Origin: Haemophilus sp. CCUG 60358
GTDB taxonomy: Bacteria > Pseudomonadota > Gammaproteobacteria > Enterobacterales > Pasteurellaceae
Length of the DNA: 64,000 bases
Reading direction: 5' to 3'
NCBI RefSeq assembly: GCF_001679485.1
Contig: NZ_LZOZ01000014.1
Location: forward strand, 356,461 to 420,460
In this document: one piece after another, positions 1-9,243 of the stretch
Position numbering within the stretch: the first letter of the stretch is position 1
How the letters are laid out: every line of letters begins with the position of its first letter
Notes under the pieces: generated by a model
Seen by the model: the letters and a program-made list of their open reading frames with translations, nothing else
The model's database searches: none
What the model was told of the DNA's origin: nothing
Translations under genes and position numbers: made by a program

Positions 1-2
1 TT

Positions 3-887
3 TCTGCTGTGGCAGATGATGGCATTGAGCAAAGCGGGCTGCATATTTGGAGCTTTGCAGATTTACCACAATGTTACGAACAAAAACAACGTGGTTTCAG
101 CGTCAAAGCGTTCCCAGCCATTGTAGATGAAAAAGATGCCGTAGGTATTAAACTATTTGAAACAGAATTTGAGCAAGCGGTGGCGATGCAACAAGGTTTG
201 CGCCGCTTATTGTTGCTCAATGTGCCGTCACCGATTAAATATCTGCATGAAAAATTGCCGAATAAGGCTAAATTGGGTCTGTATTTTACTCCGTTCGGTC
301 GTGTGTTGGATTTGATTGATGACTGTATCGCTTGTGCGGTGGATAAACTGATTGCCGATTTTGGCGGGTTTGTTTGGGATGAAGCAGGTTTTGAAAAATT
401 GCGTGATTTTGTTCGAGAAAACCTTAACGAAGTGACCGTAGATATTGCGCAGAAAGTGGAACAAATCCTATCTCTCAATCACGCCTTAAACCAACGTTTA
501 AAAGGTAAAATGGATTTCACCATGGCTTTTGCCTTTTCTGATATTAAGGCGCAATTAGCGGGGCTGATTTATCCCGGTTTTGTGCAAAAGAGCGGTTATG
601 ATCGCCTACCGGATTTACAGCGTTATCTGCAAGCCGTTGATAAACGCATTGATAAACTGGCTCAAGATGTAAATCGAGACCGTGCGGCGATGCTACGCGT
701 AGAACAAGTACAACAGGCTTACCAACAATTGCTCGCTAAACTGCCAAAATCCAAACCGATTTCCGATGAAATTGCAGAAATTCGCTATATGATTGAAGAA
801 TTGCGAGTGAGTTTATTTGCGCAGCAGTTAGGCACAAAGTACCAGGTGTCGGATAAGCGGATTTTGAATGTTATTTCGGTTGCTTAG
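3..887 (+). CDS. hrpA: ATP-dependent RNA helicase HrpA, C-terminal part (5' truncated by window edge)
   Basis: The reading frame is open from the first bases of the window, so this is the last ~294 residues of a much longer protein. The ending, with EELRVSLFAQQLGT followed by VSDKRI, matches the C-terminal DUF3418-type tail of HrpA, a DEAH-box RNA helicase of about 1300 residues that in E. coli processes fimbrial mRNA and rescues stalled ribosomes. The helicase core lies outside the window, so no catalytic motif is visible. Codon use and GC look like the core genome. The GTG at 9 is internal, not a start. The stop is followed by 36 bases and then an unrelated AT-rich gene. Confidence 0.85.
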   Translation, partial: SAVADDGIEQSGLHIWSFADLPQCYEQKQRGFSVKAFPAIVDEKDAVGIKLFETEFEQAVAMQQGLRRLLLLNVPSPIKYLHEKLPNKAKLGLYFTPFGRVLDLIDDCIACAVDKLIADFGGFVWDEAGFEKLRDFVRENLNEVTVDIAQKVEQILSLNHALNQRLKGKMDFTMAFAFSDIKAQLAGLIYPGFVQKSGYDRLPDLQRYLQAVDKRIDKLAQDVNRDRAAMLRVEQVQQAYQQLLAKLPKSKPISDEIAEIRYMIEELRVSLFAQQLGTKYQVSDKRILNVISVA

Positions 888-923
888 TTTTATTAATTCA
901 TAACAAATATAAGGATAAATATT

Positions 924-2096
924 ATGGAAACTCTAAAATTATTGAATAACCTATATGACTTGGTTAAAAATGATACTGAAAGTAATTTAGGCGGATTAGT
1001 TAGCTATTCAATCAAACAGATAGAATCTTTATCTGATAAAAAATATGAGCTATGCCAGATTTATGAAGAGAAGAAAATTATCCCTAAGATTAAGAAAATT
1101 TTGAAAAGTATTGAACAAAATAATGGGGTTGATATTTCTAAAAGCTATAATGATTTCATAGAACTTTTTTCTATGATTGAATCCTTATATTTTACATATA
1201 TACCTCAGATGCCTTTGATAGAAGAATTTGAGAAGAAAGTGAATGATAAAATTTTGAAATTTGAAGACTCTTTTTCTAAAAAAGATAAAGATTTTTCAGA
1301 TAAACTTACATCATTACAAACATTATTGGGGAGTAGTCAAGCAAATGCTACTCAAATAGAAGGGGTTAAAAATAATGTTATATCTTTAGAAGCAAGGATT
1401 TCATCTATTCAATCTGAGTATGAAATATATAAAAATAAATATATTGAAGTGGAGCGTGAATATGAAGCATTGCTTTCAAGTATTAATGCTGATAAGAATA
1501 GATTAGCTAATTCAATAATTGAACTTGATGAATTGAAGAAAAGTAAAAAAGATGAATTGAATGTTCTTATTAAAGAGTTAGATGATGAAAAAGAAAACAT
1601 TAAAGATATCTTAGGGGATGCAAATAGAGCTAGTATGGCTCAATCTTTCTTAGCAAGAAAAAAAGAATTAGATACTCCAATTGAAAATTCTGCTGTGTGG
1701 CGTAATATTGGCTTATTAGCTATGTCAATTATAATCCTTATTATTTTAGCTTCAGAATGGGAGCAGAATTCATTTGATTATTTCCGATTTTTTTCACGAT
1801 TACCTGTTGTGATGCCACTATTATGGTTGGTTTGGTCTAATTCTCAGAGAAATAATCATTTGGTTAGAGTTCAAGAAGAGTATGCTTATAAAGCAGCTGT
1901 AGCTATTGCATTTGAGGGGTATCAACGTAAAGTTGATGAAATAAATGATGTTGATTTGAAAAAGTTACTATTAGAATTATCAGTAACCAATATGGGAAAT
2001 AATCCTGTGAATTTGTTTGATAAAAATACAAAAAATTCACCTTTTGAAATAGACAAATTTATTGAAAAATTTTTAAATAGAAATAGTGAAAAATAA
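924..2096 (+). CDS. Unknown coiled-coil protein with two membrane segments
   Basis: I cannot assign a function. The 390-residue product has an Asn/Lys-rich helical N-terminus, a long predicted coiled coil (about residues 100-235), and two hydrophobic segments (about 260-277 and 290-306) separated by an Arg/Phe-rich stretch. A soluble C-terminus begins with the motif EEYAYKAAVAIAFEGY (318-333). That last block recalls a module in uncharacterised bacterial membrane proteins, but this is recollection, not a search. AAGGA lies 8 bases before the ATG. The gene is markedly AT-rich (one 60-base line at 1081 is 25% GC by hand count), unlike hrpA and folK beside it, which suggests transfer. It is followed by a strong hairpin terminator. 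A membrane-anchored structural protein or a stress/defence effector are both possible. Confidence 0.75.
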   Translation: METLKLLNNLYDLVKNDTESNLGGLVSYSIKQIESLSDKKYELCQIYEEKKIIPKIKKILKSIEQNNGVDISKSYNDFIELFSMIESLYFTYIPQMPLIEEFEKKVNDKILKFEDSFSKKDKDFSDKLTSLQTLLGSSQANATQIEGVKNNVISLEARISSIQSEYEIYKNKYIEVEREYEALLSSINADKNRLANSIIELDELKKSKKDELNVLIKELDDEKENIKDILGDANRASMAQSFLARKKELDTPIENSAVWRNIGLLAMSIIILIILASEWEQNSFDYFRFFSRLPVVMPLLWLVWSNSQRNNHLVRVQEEYAYKAAVAIAFEGYQRKVDEINDVDLKKLLLELSVTNMGNNPVNLFDKNTKNSPFEIDKFIEKFLNRNSEK

Positions 2097-2151
2097 TAAA
2101 AATCCTCCAGGATAGCACACTTCTTCTGGCAGCGTTATTTAGGTAAAAAAG

Positions 2152-2180
2152 AAGGGCTGATAGTGAATATCAGCCCTTTT
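2152..2180. terminator. Bidirectional hairpin terminator
   Basis: An 11-base perfect inverted repeat (2152-2162 with 2168-2178) with a 5-base loop is followed by T-rich sequence on both strands. It lies between the unknown membrane protein (plus) and folK (minus), which converge here. Confidence 0.85.
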
Positions 2181-2188
2181 GTTTTGAG

Positions 2189-2692
2189 TTAAGTGCGGTC
2201 AATTTTCTCGCTGTTTTTGATTTTATGCATTTGATGATTTTCAAAGGCTTTCACCAAATCTGCGACTTTTTCGCCTTCCGGTAAAACCAAATCTTGTGCG
2301 ATATCATTAAGCGGCACAATTACGAATTCGCGATTTTTCATGTCGTAATGAGGCACGGTTAAGCGTTCATTTTGAATGATTTGATCACCATAAAGCAGAA
2401 TATCCAAATCCAGTGTACGCTCACCCCAACGACGTAAACGTACGCGACCTTGTTCATTTTCAATGCGTTGCAATTCATCGAGCAAAGCTAAAGGTGGGCG
2501 AGTGGTTTCGATCATTGCCACTGCGTTCACATAATCCGGTTGATCTTGCGGGCCTAATGGTTTGCTTTGATAAAATCCGCTGACCGATTTTAATTCGGTA
2601 TTAGGTAGCGCAGAAATTGCCTCTAATGCGGAATTTAATTGTTCTGTAGGCGTATTTAAATTGCTGCCAAGGGCGATATACACTTGAACCAT
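2189..2692 (-). CDS. folK: HPPK: 2-amino-4-hydroxy-6-hydroxymethyldihydropteridine diphosphokinase
   Basis: FolK transfers pyrophosphate from ATP to 6-hydroxymethyl-7,8-dihydropterin, the step before dihydropteroate synthase in folate synthesis; it is cytosolic. The 167-residue protein shows the family landmarks: IALGSNL near the N-terminus, a GFYQSKPLGPQDQPDYVNAV stretch, and the RWGERTLDLDILLYG signature containing the Mg-binding Asp pair. Length is normal (about 160). Its ATG overlaps the pcnB stop codon by one base (TAATG), so translation is probably coupled, as in the pcnB-folK operon of other gammaproteobacteria. An uptake signal core overlaps the last codons (2191-2199). Confidence 0.97.
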   Translation of the reverse strand: MVQVYIALGSNLNTPTEQLNSALEAISALPNTELKSVSGFYQSKPLGPQDQPDYVNAVAMIETTRPPLALLDELQRIENEQGRVRLRRWGERTLDLDILLYGDQIIQNERLTVPHYDMKNREFVIVPLNDIAQDLVLPEGEKVADLVKAFENHQMHKIKNSEKIDRT

Positions 2693-4188
2693 TAGTTAGC
2701 CGCCTTAGGTTTACGTCTGCGGTAATATTTTTTCTTCGGCGCTGGATGCAATTTTTGTTGCTCTTGAACCAACTGGCGACGTTGTTCTTGATTGCTGAGT
2801 TGGTACTCATGCCACCATTTTGCGAGTTCAACGGTTTCACCGCCTTCCACTTCAGCACGCATCGCCAATAAATCAAAGGCTGCACGGAATTTTTGATGTT
2901 CCATCGTGCGAGCAGGGTGAGAACCGGTACGTTTAAGCAGTTGTAATTGCAACATCCAAATATCACGAATGACAGAGGTGTGACGACGAGGCGCTGCTAA
3001 TGAACGGCATAATTGATCAAGCACTTCATTGCCCGCAAGGGCATAAGCATCGTGATTGTTTAAGCCACCTTCATTTTTCAACACATCCACTTTTTCGCGT
3101 AATGGATACCAGAAGAATGCCGCAAATAAAAAGGCTGGATTAATGCGTAATTTATCGGCAATACGTTCATCCGTTGAATTTAACGACGTTAAAATCATAC
3201 GTTCCGCAAGGCTGTCTTCTTTTTCGGTGAAATAAGGCGTTAAGCTTGGGAAAAGCTGTTCAAATAAGCCATATTGGCGAAGTAATTTATAAGTTTTTAC
3301 GCCATTGCCAGACTGCAATAATTTTAAGCTTTCATCGAATAAACGCGCCGGTGGAATATTTTTCAGCAATGGCGCAAGTTCCCGAATGGGCTGTTCACTT
3401 GGTTTTTCCAAGAACATATCCAATTTCGCCATAAAGCGCACAGAGCGTAGCATACGCACAGGATCTTCTTGATAACGGGTAACGGGATCGCCAATCAGAC
3501 GTAATTTTCCGTTTTTCAGGTCATCAATTCCGTTGAAGTAATCACTCAGCGTATTATCTTGCGGATTGTAGTAAAGGGCGTTTACGGTAAAGTCACGACG
3601 CTCCGCATCTTGTTCAATGGTGCCGTACACGTTATCACGCAGTAACATCCCTTCATCACTTTGTTTGGCTTGATTTTCGCTGCGCGCATCCGAATGGCTA
3701 GCACGGAATGTGGCCACTTCGATCACATCGCGACCAAACATAATGTGTGCAAGACGGAAACGACGACCAACTAAACGGCATTGACGTTGGAATACCGCTT
3801 GAATTTGGTCGGGACGTGCATTGGTTGCCACATCAAAATCTTTTGGATGCTTACCTAACAATAAATCACGCAAACAACCACCAACGATATAAGCGTCATA
3901 ACCTTGACGTTGCAATTTTTCTACCACGGTAATGGCATTACGGCTAAACATACGTGGGGTAATACCAAAATGAGAGGCTTTAACGGTATGTTTGTCGTGA
4001 CGATGCGCTTGGGTGTTCGTTTTTTTATGGTGAGAAGAGGACGGGGCGATCTTGGGTTGTGAACGCTCTGTTTTTGAAACGTTTGATTTTTTGCTTTTTG
4101 GCGCCGTTTTGGGAACGGGAGAATTTATATTGGTTTCAGTTTCTTTTTTAGTTTTTTTACCAAATAAATTTTTTATATAAGTAAGAAT
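2692..4188 (-). CDS. pcnB: Poly(A) polymerase I, probable AUU start
   Basis: PcnB adds poly(A) tails to RNA 3' ends and speeds decay of small RNAs and mRNA fragments. The nucleotidyltransferase core is clear: YIVGGCLRDLLLG, then KDFDVATNA with the catalytic Asp pair, RRFRLAHIMFG, and a Lys/Arg-rich C-terminus ending RRRKPKAAN. The first ATG (3949-3951) would begin inside conserved sequence, because HFGITPRMFSRNAITVVEKL aligns with the region just before the GG motif of E. coli PcnB. Upstream the frame stays open for 79 codons with no ATG, GTG or TTG, ending at tandem ATT codons (4189-4191 and 4186-4188) preceded by GGAG. E. coli pcnB is known to start at AUU. I therefore extend the gene to 4188 (498 residues). 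The first ATT at 4191 is equally in frame. Confidence 0.88.
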   Translation of the reverse strand: MLTYIKNLFGKKTKKETETNINSPVPKTAPKSKKSNVSKTERSQPKIAPSSSHHKKTNTQAHRHDKHTVKASHFGITPRMFSRNAITVVEKLQRQGYDAYIVGGCLRDLLLGKHPKDFDVATNARPDQIQAVFQRQCRLVGRRFRLAHIMFGRDVIEVATFRASHSDARSENQAKQSDEGMLLRDNVYGTIEQDAERRDFTVNALYYNPQDNTLSDYFNGIDDLKNGKLRLIGDPVTRYQEDPVRMLRSVRFMAKLDMFLEKPSEQPIRELAPLLKNIPPARLFDESLKLLQSGNGVKTYKLLRQYGLFEQLFPSLTPYFTEKEDSLAERMILTSLNSTDERIADKLRINPAFLFAAFFWYPLREKVDVLKNEGGLNNHDAYALAGNEVLDQLCRSLAAPRRHTSVIRDIWMLQLQLLKRTGSHPARTMEHQKFRAAFDLLAMRAEVEGGETVELAKWWHEYQLSNQEQRRQLVQEQQKLHPAPKKKYYRRRKPKAAN

Positions 4189-4200
4189 AATTTACTCCAT
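4186..4200 (-). promoter_or_regulatory. pcnB: pcnB ribosome binding site and AUU start context
   Basis: Read on the minus strand, the bases are ATG-GAG-TAA-ATT-ATT. GGAG ends 6 bases before the second ATT, a good spacing. The same bases form a two-codon ORF (Met-Glu-stop) in the pcnB frame that ends exactly before the first ATT. A non-canonical start makes initiation weak and sensitive to IF3, which would keep PcnB low. The mini-ORF may be incidental. Confidence 0.6.
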
Positions 4201-4233
4201 TCTCTGTGTTAAATGCACATTTGATAAAAACAC

Positions 4234-4266
4234 GAAAAGTGCGGTTGTTTTTGACCGCACTTTTTC
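4234..4266. terminator. Uptake-signal dyad terminator after dksA
   Basis: Two uptake-signal cores in opposite orientation (4237-4245 and 4254-4262), extended by A/T runs, form a hairpin of 11 base pairs or more with an 8-base loop and a T tail on the minus strand. It lies 20 bases beyond the dksA stop and before pcnB translation begins, so it should end most dksA transcripts. Confidence 0.8.
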
Positions 4267-4285
4267 ATTGGGTTATTTGAATCAA

Positions 4286-4723
4286 TTAACCTGCGACTTG
4301 TTTTTCACGAATTTCAGCAAGGGTTTTGCAATCGATACAAAGATCAGCTGTAGGACGTGCTTCTAAGCGACGAATGCCAATTTCTTCGCCACAAGAATCG
4401 CAATAACCGAAATCATCGGTATCTAATTTTTTCAATGTGTATTCAATCTTTTTCATTAATTTACGCTCGCGATCGCGGTTACGTAATTCAAGACTGAATT
4501 CTTCTTCTTGGGTCGCGCGGTCAGCTGGATCTGGGAAGTTTGACGCTTCATCTTGCATATGAGCAACAGTTCTTGATGCTTCTTCCACAATTTGCTCGTG
4601 CCACGCAGTTAAAATTTTTCTGAAATGAAGAATTTGATCTTCATTCATGTATTCCTCATCTTTCTTAGGTTGATAAGGTGTAACACCGGCTAAATCCAGC
4701 AAACTTAGAGATGCCTTAGACAT
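4286..4723 (-). CDS. dksA: RNA polymerase-binding transcription factor DksA
   Basis: DksA enters the RNA polymerase secondary channel and, with ppGpp, represses rRNA promoters and activates amino acid genes. The 145-residue protein has the coiled-coil hairpin with the tip motif DPADRA (Asp65 and Asp68, equivalent to E. coli D71 and D74). It also has a four-Cys zinc finger at C108, C111, C129 and C132, spaced as in E. coli C114-C138. It is six residues shorter at the N-terminus than the E. coli protein. dksA precedes pcnB-folk genes in the same orientation, as in many gammaproteobacteria, but a terminator separates them. Confidence 0.97.
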   Translation of the reverse strand: MSKASLSLLDLAGVTPYQPKKDEEYMNEDQILHFRKILTAWHEQIVEEASRTVAHMQDEASNFPDPADRATQEEEFSLELRNRDRERKLMKKIEYTLKKLDTDDFGYCDSCGEEIGIRRLEARPTADLCIDCKTLAEIREKQVAG

Positions 4724-4889
4724 TGATAACTCCTAATAATAGTACAGAATTTAATGACGTCCTGTCTTGTTTTTTGTGATTAGTTCTTATTGCTAAAAAT
4801 AGCTGAGATAAGAACCTAGTTATTTTAAGGGCGATATAAATAGCAGAACTTCATCTATTTAGCAAATAAATTTAACCTGGAAATTTAAA

Positions 4890-4911
4890 TTTTGCGATCG
4901 TGATCGCAAAA
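4890..4911. promoter_or_regulatory. CRP-S (competence) site upstream of rec2
   Basis: The 22-base near-palindrome TTTTGCGATCGTGATCGCAA plus AA matches the CRP-S consensus of Haemophilus competence genes (TTTTGCGATC, two central bases, GATCGCAAAA) everywhere except the centre. Such sites need both CRP and Sxy/TfoX. It is centred 86 bases before the rec2 ATG, consistent with activation of rec2 on starvation. Confidence 0.9.
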
Positions 4912-4986
4912 AACAGTATGTTTATTTGCTTATCTGTGAGGTTAAGGCTAGTTTGCCTTACTTTCTCGCTATAAATCATACTTAAC

Positions 4987-7389
4987 ATGAAAATCACGCT
5001 ATTTCAGCTGTGCATGATGCTCATTGTCTCAGCCTTATCCTTGCTTGTCGTGCCAGATTTTTTACTGTTCACTTGGCAACAGGCAGGGTTGAGCATTTTA
5101 ATGTTGGTTATGACCGCACTTTGTTTCCATTGGTTCAATTATTTTAAAGCCAGAAATTTTTGCATGAGCGCTATCTTGTTTTTGATTACTTTGGCTTACG
5201 TGCATTCACAAGCCTTGTCGTTATTGACTCAAGCAGAAAAAATCTCCAGTTTACCGAATAAAATCACGTTAGAACTTCACATTTCAGAAATTCTTCATCA
5301 GCAAGATTATCAAACGTTGGTTGCTACGACGTCTTTATTTGATGGGAAAGAACAACAAATTTTTATTAATTGGAGAGCACCAGAAAAACCACAACTTGGC
5401 GAAGTTTGGCGAGCAGATGTAAAGCTTCGTCCTATTTCGGCGAGATTAAACCATAGAGGATTTGATCGACAGCAATGGTATTTTTCCAAAAGAATTATTG
5501 CCGTAGGGAATGTGAAAAGTGCGGTCAAAATTGGAGACGATTTTTCTTTCCGCACAGATTTTCTACAGAATAGCCTCAAACAGACGGAAGGGCTTTCTTT
5601 ACAAGGTTTACTTATCGCATTGGCATTTGGCGAGCGGGCTTGGCTGGATAATAAAACGTGGCTGATTTATCAACAAACGAATACAGCACATTTAATTGCT
5701 ATTTCAGGACTCCATATCGGTTTAGCAATGGGGATCGGCTTTTTCTTTGTTCGATTATTGCAAATACTCTTATCAACACGCTTTATTTCACCTTGGTTTC
5801 CGCTTTGCTTTGGCGTATTGATTGCTTTAGGTTATGCCTATTTAGCCGGATTTAGTTTACCAACCTTCCGTGCAATGATGGCACTGCTTTTTATTGCAAT
5901 CCTTCAATTTTCGCGACGATATTACACGCCTTTGCAAATGCTGTGTTTGGTGGTGGCATTTTTGCTTTTTTGTGATCCGCTTATGCCGCTTTCGGTGAGC
6001 TTTTGGCTTTCAATTGGTGCAGTTGCCTGTCTGATTGTGTGGTACCGATATGTTCCCTTATCAATCATTGAATGGCGACATCAAAAATTATCCAGCAAAG
6101 TGCGGTGGATTTTTGGCTTGTTTCATTTGCAGCTTGGGCTGCTGGTTTTATTCACGCCCATTCAGCTTTTCTTTTTTAATGGCTTGGCATTAAATGGATT
6201 CTTAGCAAATTTAATTGCAGTGCCCTTGTATAGTTTTTTACTTGTGCCCTTGATTCTATTTGCGGTGTTGACCCATGGTGCATTTTCTTCTTGGCATTTT
6301 TCAAATGCAATTGCTCAAGGTATTACACAATGCCTCCGTGTTTTCCAAGGCTCGTATATGCCGATTTCGATCAATTTATCCCTCATTCTGATCGCTCTTT
6401 TAAGCCTTGTTTTTGGTGGCATGTTAGGTGGATTGTATTTTGCATCTCAAGGGAAAACAAAAAATACACCGTTAAAATCGAGTCGATTTTTCACGTTAAA
6501 TCATACAAAAATCTTATCAGCAAAAGATTATAAACAAGCGCTTCGTAGTGTCATTTTTATTTTTTGTTTTTGTATTGGCACGCTTGGGTATCGATATATC
6601 ACGAAACCCAAATGGCAGTTAGATACGTTAGATGTTGGTCAAGGTTTAGCAACCTTAATTGTGAAAGAGGGGAAAGGTGTGTTATATGATACTGGGCCTG
6701 CTTGGCAGAGTGGAATAGGTAGCTCTTCTATGGCGGAATTAGAGATATTACCTTATCTTCAACGGGAAGACATTGAACTTGAAACCTTGATTTTAAGCCA
6801 TGATGATAATGATCATTCAGGCGGCGCTAAAGCGATTTTAGCCGCATATCCAGAGATTGAACTGATTACACCTTCTCGTAAAAACTATGGTGAAACGCAC
6901 CGCACTTTTTGTCTTCAGGGGAAACAATGGCAGTGGCGAGGACTTGATTTTAAAGTTCTTTCACCAACGCAAATAACAGATAGGGCGGAGAATCCCCAAT
7001 CTTGCGTGATTGTATTCACGGATGGACAGTATCAAATTCTTTTAACCGGTGATGCTGATGTGGCAACAGAAAGATCTTTTGCTGAAAAACTAAGCAAAAT
7101 TAATGTGTTACAGGTAGGGCACCATGGCAGTAAAACTTCAACAGGCGAGTTTTTATTGGCACAGACAAAACCGGATATCGCTTTAATTTCAAGTGGGCGA
7201 TGGAATGCGTGGAATTTTCCTCATCCAACAGTCATTGAACGATTAAATCGTTATCAAAGTGCGGTCGAAAATACGGCTATTTCAGGTCATATAAGGTTAA
7301 ATTTTATTGAAAAAAGGATTGAAGTTGAAAAGGCGAGAGGGGATTTTTCACCTTGGTTTGCCCGTGTAATTGGATTATCCCCAAAATAA
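4987..7389 (+). CDS. rec2: DNA uptake channel Rec2 (ComEC family)
   Basis: Rec2/ComEC is the inner-membrane channel that carries single-stranded DNA into the cytoplasm during natural transformation. The 800-residue product has N-terminal membrane helices, an OB-like DUF4131 region (about 90-180), the Competence domain with many helices (about 195-520, including TNTAHLIAISGLHIGL), and a C-terminal metallo-beta-lactamase-like domain (about 540-780) with LDVGQGLATLI, LSHDDNDHSGG and VGHHGSKTS. The metal-ligand motif has Asp in place of the first His, as is common in this family. A CRP-S site lies upstream and five uptake-signal cores fall inside the gene. msbA follows after 52 bases, the same order as ycaI-msbA-lpxK in E. 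coli. Confidence 0.96.
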   Translation: MKITLFQLCMMLIVSALSLLVVPDFLLFTWQQAGLSILMLVMTALCFHWFNYFKARNFCMSAILFLITLAYVHSQALSLLTQAEKISSLPNKITLELHISEILHQQDYQTLVATTSLFDGKEQQIFINWRAPEKPQLGEVWRADVKLRPISARLNHRGFDRQQWYFSKRIIAVGNVKSAVKIGDDFSFRTDFLQNSLKQTEGLSLQGLLIALAFGERAWLDNKTWLIYQQTNTAHLIAISGLHIGLAMGIGFFFVRLLQILLSTRFISPWFPLCFGVLIALGYAYLAGFSLPTFRAMMALLFIAILQFSRRYYTPLQMLCLVVAFLLFCDPLMPLSVSFWLSIGAVACLIVWYRYVPLSIIEWRHQKLSSKVRWIFGLFHLQLGLLVLFTPIQLFFFNGLALNGFLANLIAVPLYSFLLVPLILFAVLTHGAFSSWHFSNAIAQGITQCLRVFQGSYMPISINLSLILIALLSLVFGGMLGGLYFASQGKTKNTPLKSSRFFTLNHTKILSAKDYKQALRSVIFIFCFCIGTLGYRYITKPKWQLDTLDVGQGLATLIVKEGKGVLYDTGPAWQSGIGSSSMAELEILPYLQREDIELETLILSHDDNDHSGGAKAILAAYPEIELITPSRKNYGETHRTFCLQGKQWQWRGLDFKVLSPTQITDRAENPQSCVIVFTDGQYQILLTGDADVATERSFAEKLSKINVLQVGHHGSKTSTGEFLLAQTKPDIALISSGRWNAWNFPHPTVIERLNRYQSAVENTAISGHIRLNFIEKRIEVEKARGDFSPWFARVIGLSPK

Positions 7390-7441
7390 CAGGTACAATG
7401 CAGCCAATTTTTATTAAGACAATGTGATGCAAGAATAAACT

Positions 7442-9190
7442 ATGCAAGATAAAGATTTTTCAACTTCGCAAACTTTTAAGCGTTTATGGCCGATGATTTC
7501 ACCTTTTAAATCGGGCTTATTTGTCGCTGCTGTCGCTCTCGTTTTTAATGCATTGGCTGATTCAGGCCTGATTTATATGCTTAAACCGTTGCTCGATGAT
7601 GGTTTTGGGAAAGCAGATCACTCCTTCCTAAAACTGATGGCGTTTGTAGTGGTTGGTATGATTATGTTGCGTGGTGTGACTAACTTTATTTCCAGCTATT
7701 GCTTGGCTTGGGTGTCTGGCAAAGTGGTGATGATTATGCGCCGCCGTTTGTTTAAACATTTGATGTTTATGCCGGTAAGTTTCTTTGATCGTAATTCAAC
7801 GGGGAAATTGCTTTCTCGTATTACCTACGATTCAGAAATGATTGCTAATTCTTCCTCTAATTCATTAGTGACCATTGTACGTGAGGGTGCCTATTTAATT
7901 TCATTGCTCGTGGTGATGTTTTACACCAGTTGGGAACTGACGTTGGTTCTTTTCGTCATCGGGCCAATTATTGCAGTGCTTATTCGCTTTGTATCGAAGA
8001 TCTTCCGTAAGCTTAGTAAAAACATGCAAGATTCTATGGGGGAATTAACCTCTGCGACGGAACAAATGCTAAAAGGGCATAAAGTGGTGCTTTCTTTTGG
8101 TGGTCAGTTAGTAGAAGAAGAGCGTTTCGATAAAGTCAGTAACGATATGCGTCGTAAAGGCATGAAAATGGTGACTGCCGATGCGATTTCTGATCCTGTT
8201 GTGCAAGTGATTGCTTCCTTGGCGTTAGCCGCCGTGCTTTATTTGGCAACCACACCATTAATTGCGGATGATAATTTAACTGCAGGTTCTTTCACTGTCG
8301 TCTTTTCTTCCATGTTAGCGATGATGCGTCCGTTAAAATCCTTGACGAATGTAAACTCACAATTCCAACGAGGCATGGCGGCCTGTCAGACATTATTTTC
8401 TATCTTAGATTTAGAAACTGAAAAAGATAATGGCACGTATAAAGCAGAACCCGCAAAAGGTGATTTAGAATTTAAAAATGTGAGTTTTGCTTATGAGGGT
8501 AAAGAAGAGAAAGCCTTAAATAATATCTCTTTTTATGTGCCTGCAGGCAAAACCGTGGCTTTAGTGGGACGTTCAGGTTCGGGTAAATCAACGATTGCCA
8601 ATTTGGTGACGCGTTTCTACGATATTGACGAAGGCGAGATTTTATTAGATGGCGTGAGAATTCAAGATTATCGTTTATCTAATTTACGTGAGAATTGTTC
8701 TGTTGTTTCTCAACAAGTGCATTTATTTAATGATACGATTGCTAATAATATTGCTTATGCAGCAGAAGATAAATACACGCGTGAAGAAATTATCGAAGCA
8801 GCAAAAGCGGCTTATGCCCTAGAGTTTATCGAGAAACTTCCACAAGGTTTTGATACCGTTATTGGTGAGAATGGCGCAAGTCTTTCTGGTGGTCAACGTC
8901 AGCGTTTAGCCATTGCTCGTGCGCTATTACGTAATTCACCTGTTTTAATTTTAGATGAAGCGACTTCTGCTCTTGATACCGAATCTGAACGTGCGATTCA
9001 GTCTGCATTAGAAGAACTGAAGAAAGATCGTACGGTATTGGTGATTGCGCATCGTTTATCAACCATTGAAAATGCCGATGAAATCTTAGTTATTGAACAC
9101 GGTGAAATTAAAGAACGTGGTACGCATCAAGATTTATTAGCGCTTGATGGTGCGTATAAACAATTACACAGTATGCAGTTTAGCGGATAA
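7442..9190 (+). CDS. msbA: Lipid A export ATP-binding/permease MsbA
   Basis: MsbA flips core-lipid A across the inner membrane using ATP and is normally essential. The 582-residue half-transporter has an N-terminal six-helix ABC exporter domain (about 20-320) and a C-terminal nucleotide-binding domain. Visible motifs are Walker [10 protein letters not shown] (about 376-384), the signature LSGGQRQR (about 480), Walker [12 protein letters not shown] (about 502) and the switch His in VIAHRLST. Length equals that of E. coli MsbA. lpxK follows, as in E. coli. Confidence 0.97.
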   Translation: MQDKDFSTSQTFKRLWPMISPFKSGLFVAAVALVFNALADSGLIYMLKPLLDDGFGKADHSFLKLMAFVVVGMIMLRGVTNFISSYCLAWVSGKVVMIMRRRLFKHLMFMPVSFFDRNSTGKLLSRITYDSEMIANSSSNSLVTIVREGAYLISLLVVMFYTSWELTLVLFVIGPIIAVLIRFVSKIFRKLSKNMQDSMGELTSATEQMLKGHKVVLSFGGQLVEEERFDKVSNDMRRKGMKMVTADAISDPVVQVIASLALAAVLYLATTPLIADDNLTAGSFTVVFSSMLAMMRPLKSLTNVNSQFQRGMAACQTLFSILDLETEKDNGTYKAEPAKGDLEFKNVSFAYEGKEEKALNNISFYVPAGKTVALVGRSGSGKSTIANLVTRFYDIDEGEILLDGVRIQDYRLSNLRENCSVVSQQVHLFNDTIANNIAYAAEDKYTREEIIEAAKAAYALEFIEKLPQGFDTVIGENGASLSGGQRQRLAIARALLRNSPVLILDEATSALDTESERAIQSALEELKKDRTVLVIAHRLSTIENADEILVIEHGEIKERGTHQDLLALDGAYKQLHSMQFSG

Positions 9191-9198
9191 AATAATAA

Positions 9199-9220
9199 GG
9201 GCGAACCAATGTGTTCGCCC
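9199..9220. other. Intercistronic hairpin msbA-lpxK
   Basis: An 8-base inverted repeat (9199-9206 with 9213-9220) sits between the msbA stop and the lpxK start. On the plus strand it is followed by AAAATC rather than a T run, so it is unlikely to be an intrinsic terminator. It may stabilise msbA mRNA or modulate lpxK expression. Confidence 0.5.
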
Positions 9221-9243
9221 AAAATCAATATAGGATAAATGAA

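Noticed and set aside
2601..2966. A 121-codon minus-strand frame overlapping folK and pcnB
   Set aside because: Out-of-frame shadow of two well-supported genes, with no motif and no ribosome binding site.
9199..9220. Terminator between msbA and lpxK
   Set aside because: The hairpin is followed by AAAATC, not a T run, and the operon continues, so I list it only as an intercistronic hairpin.
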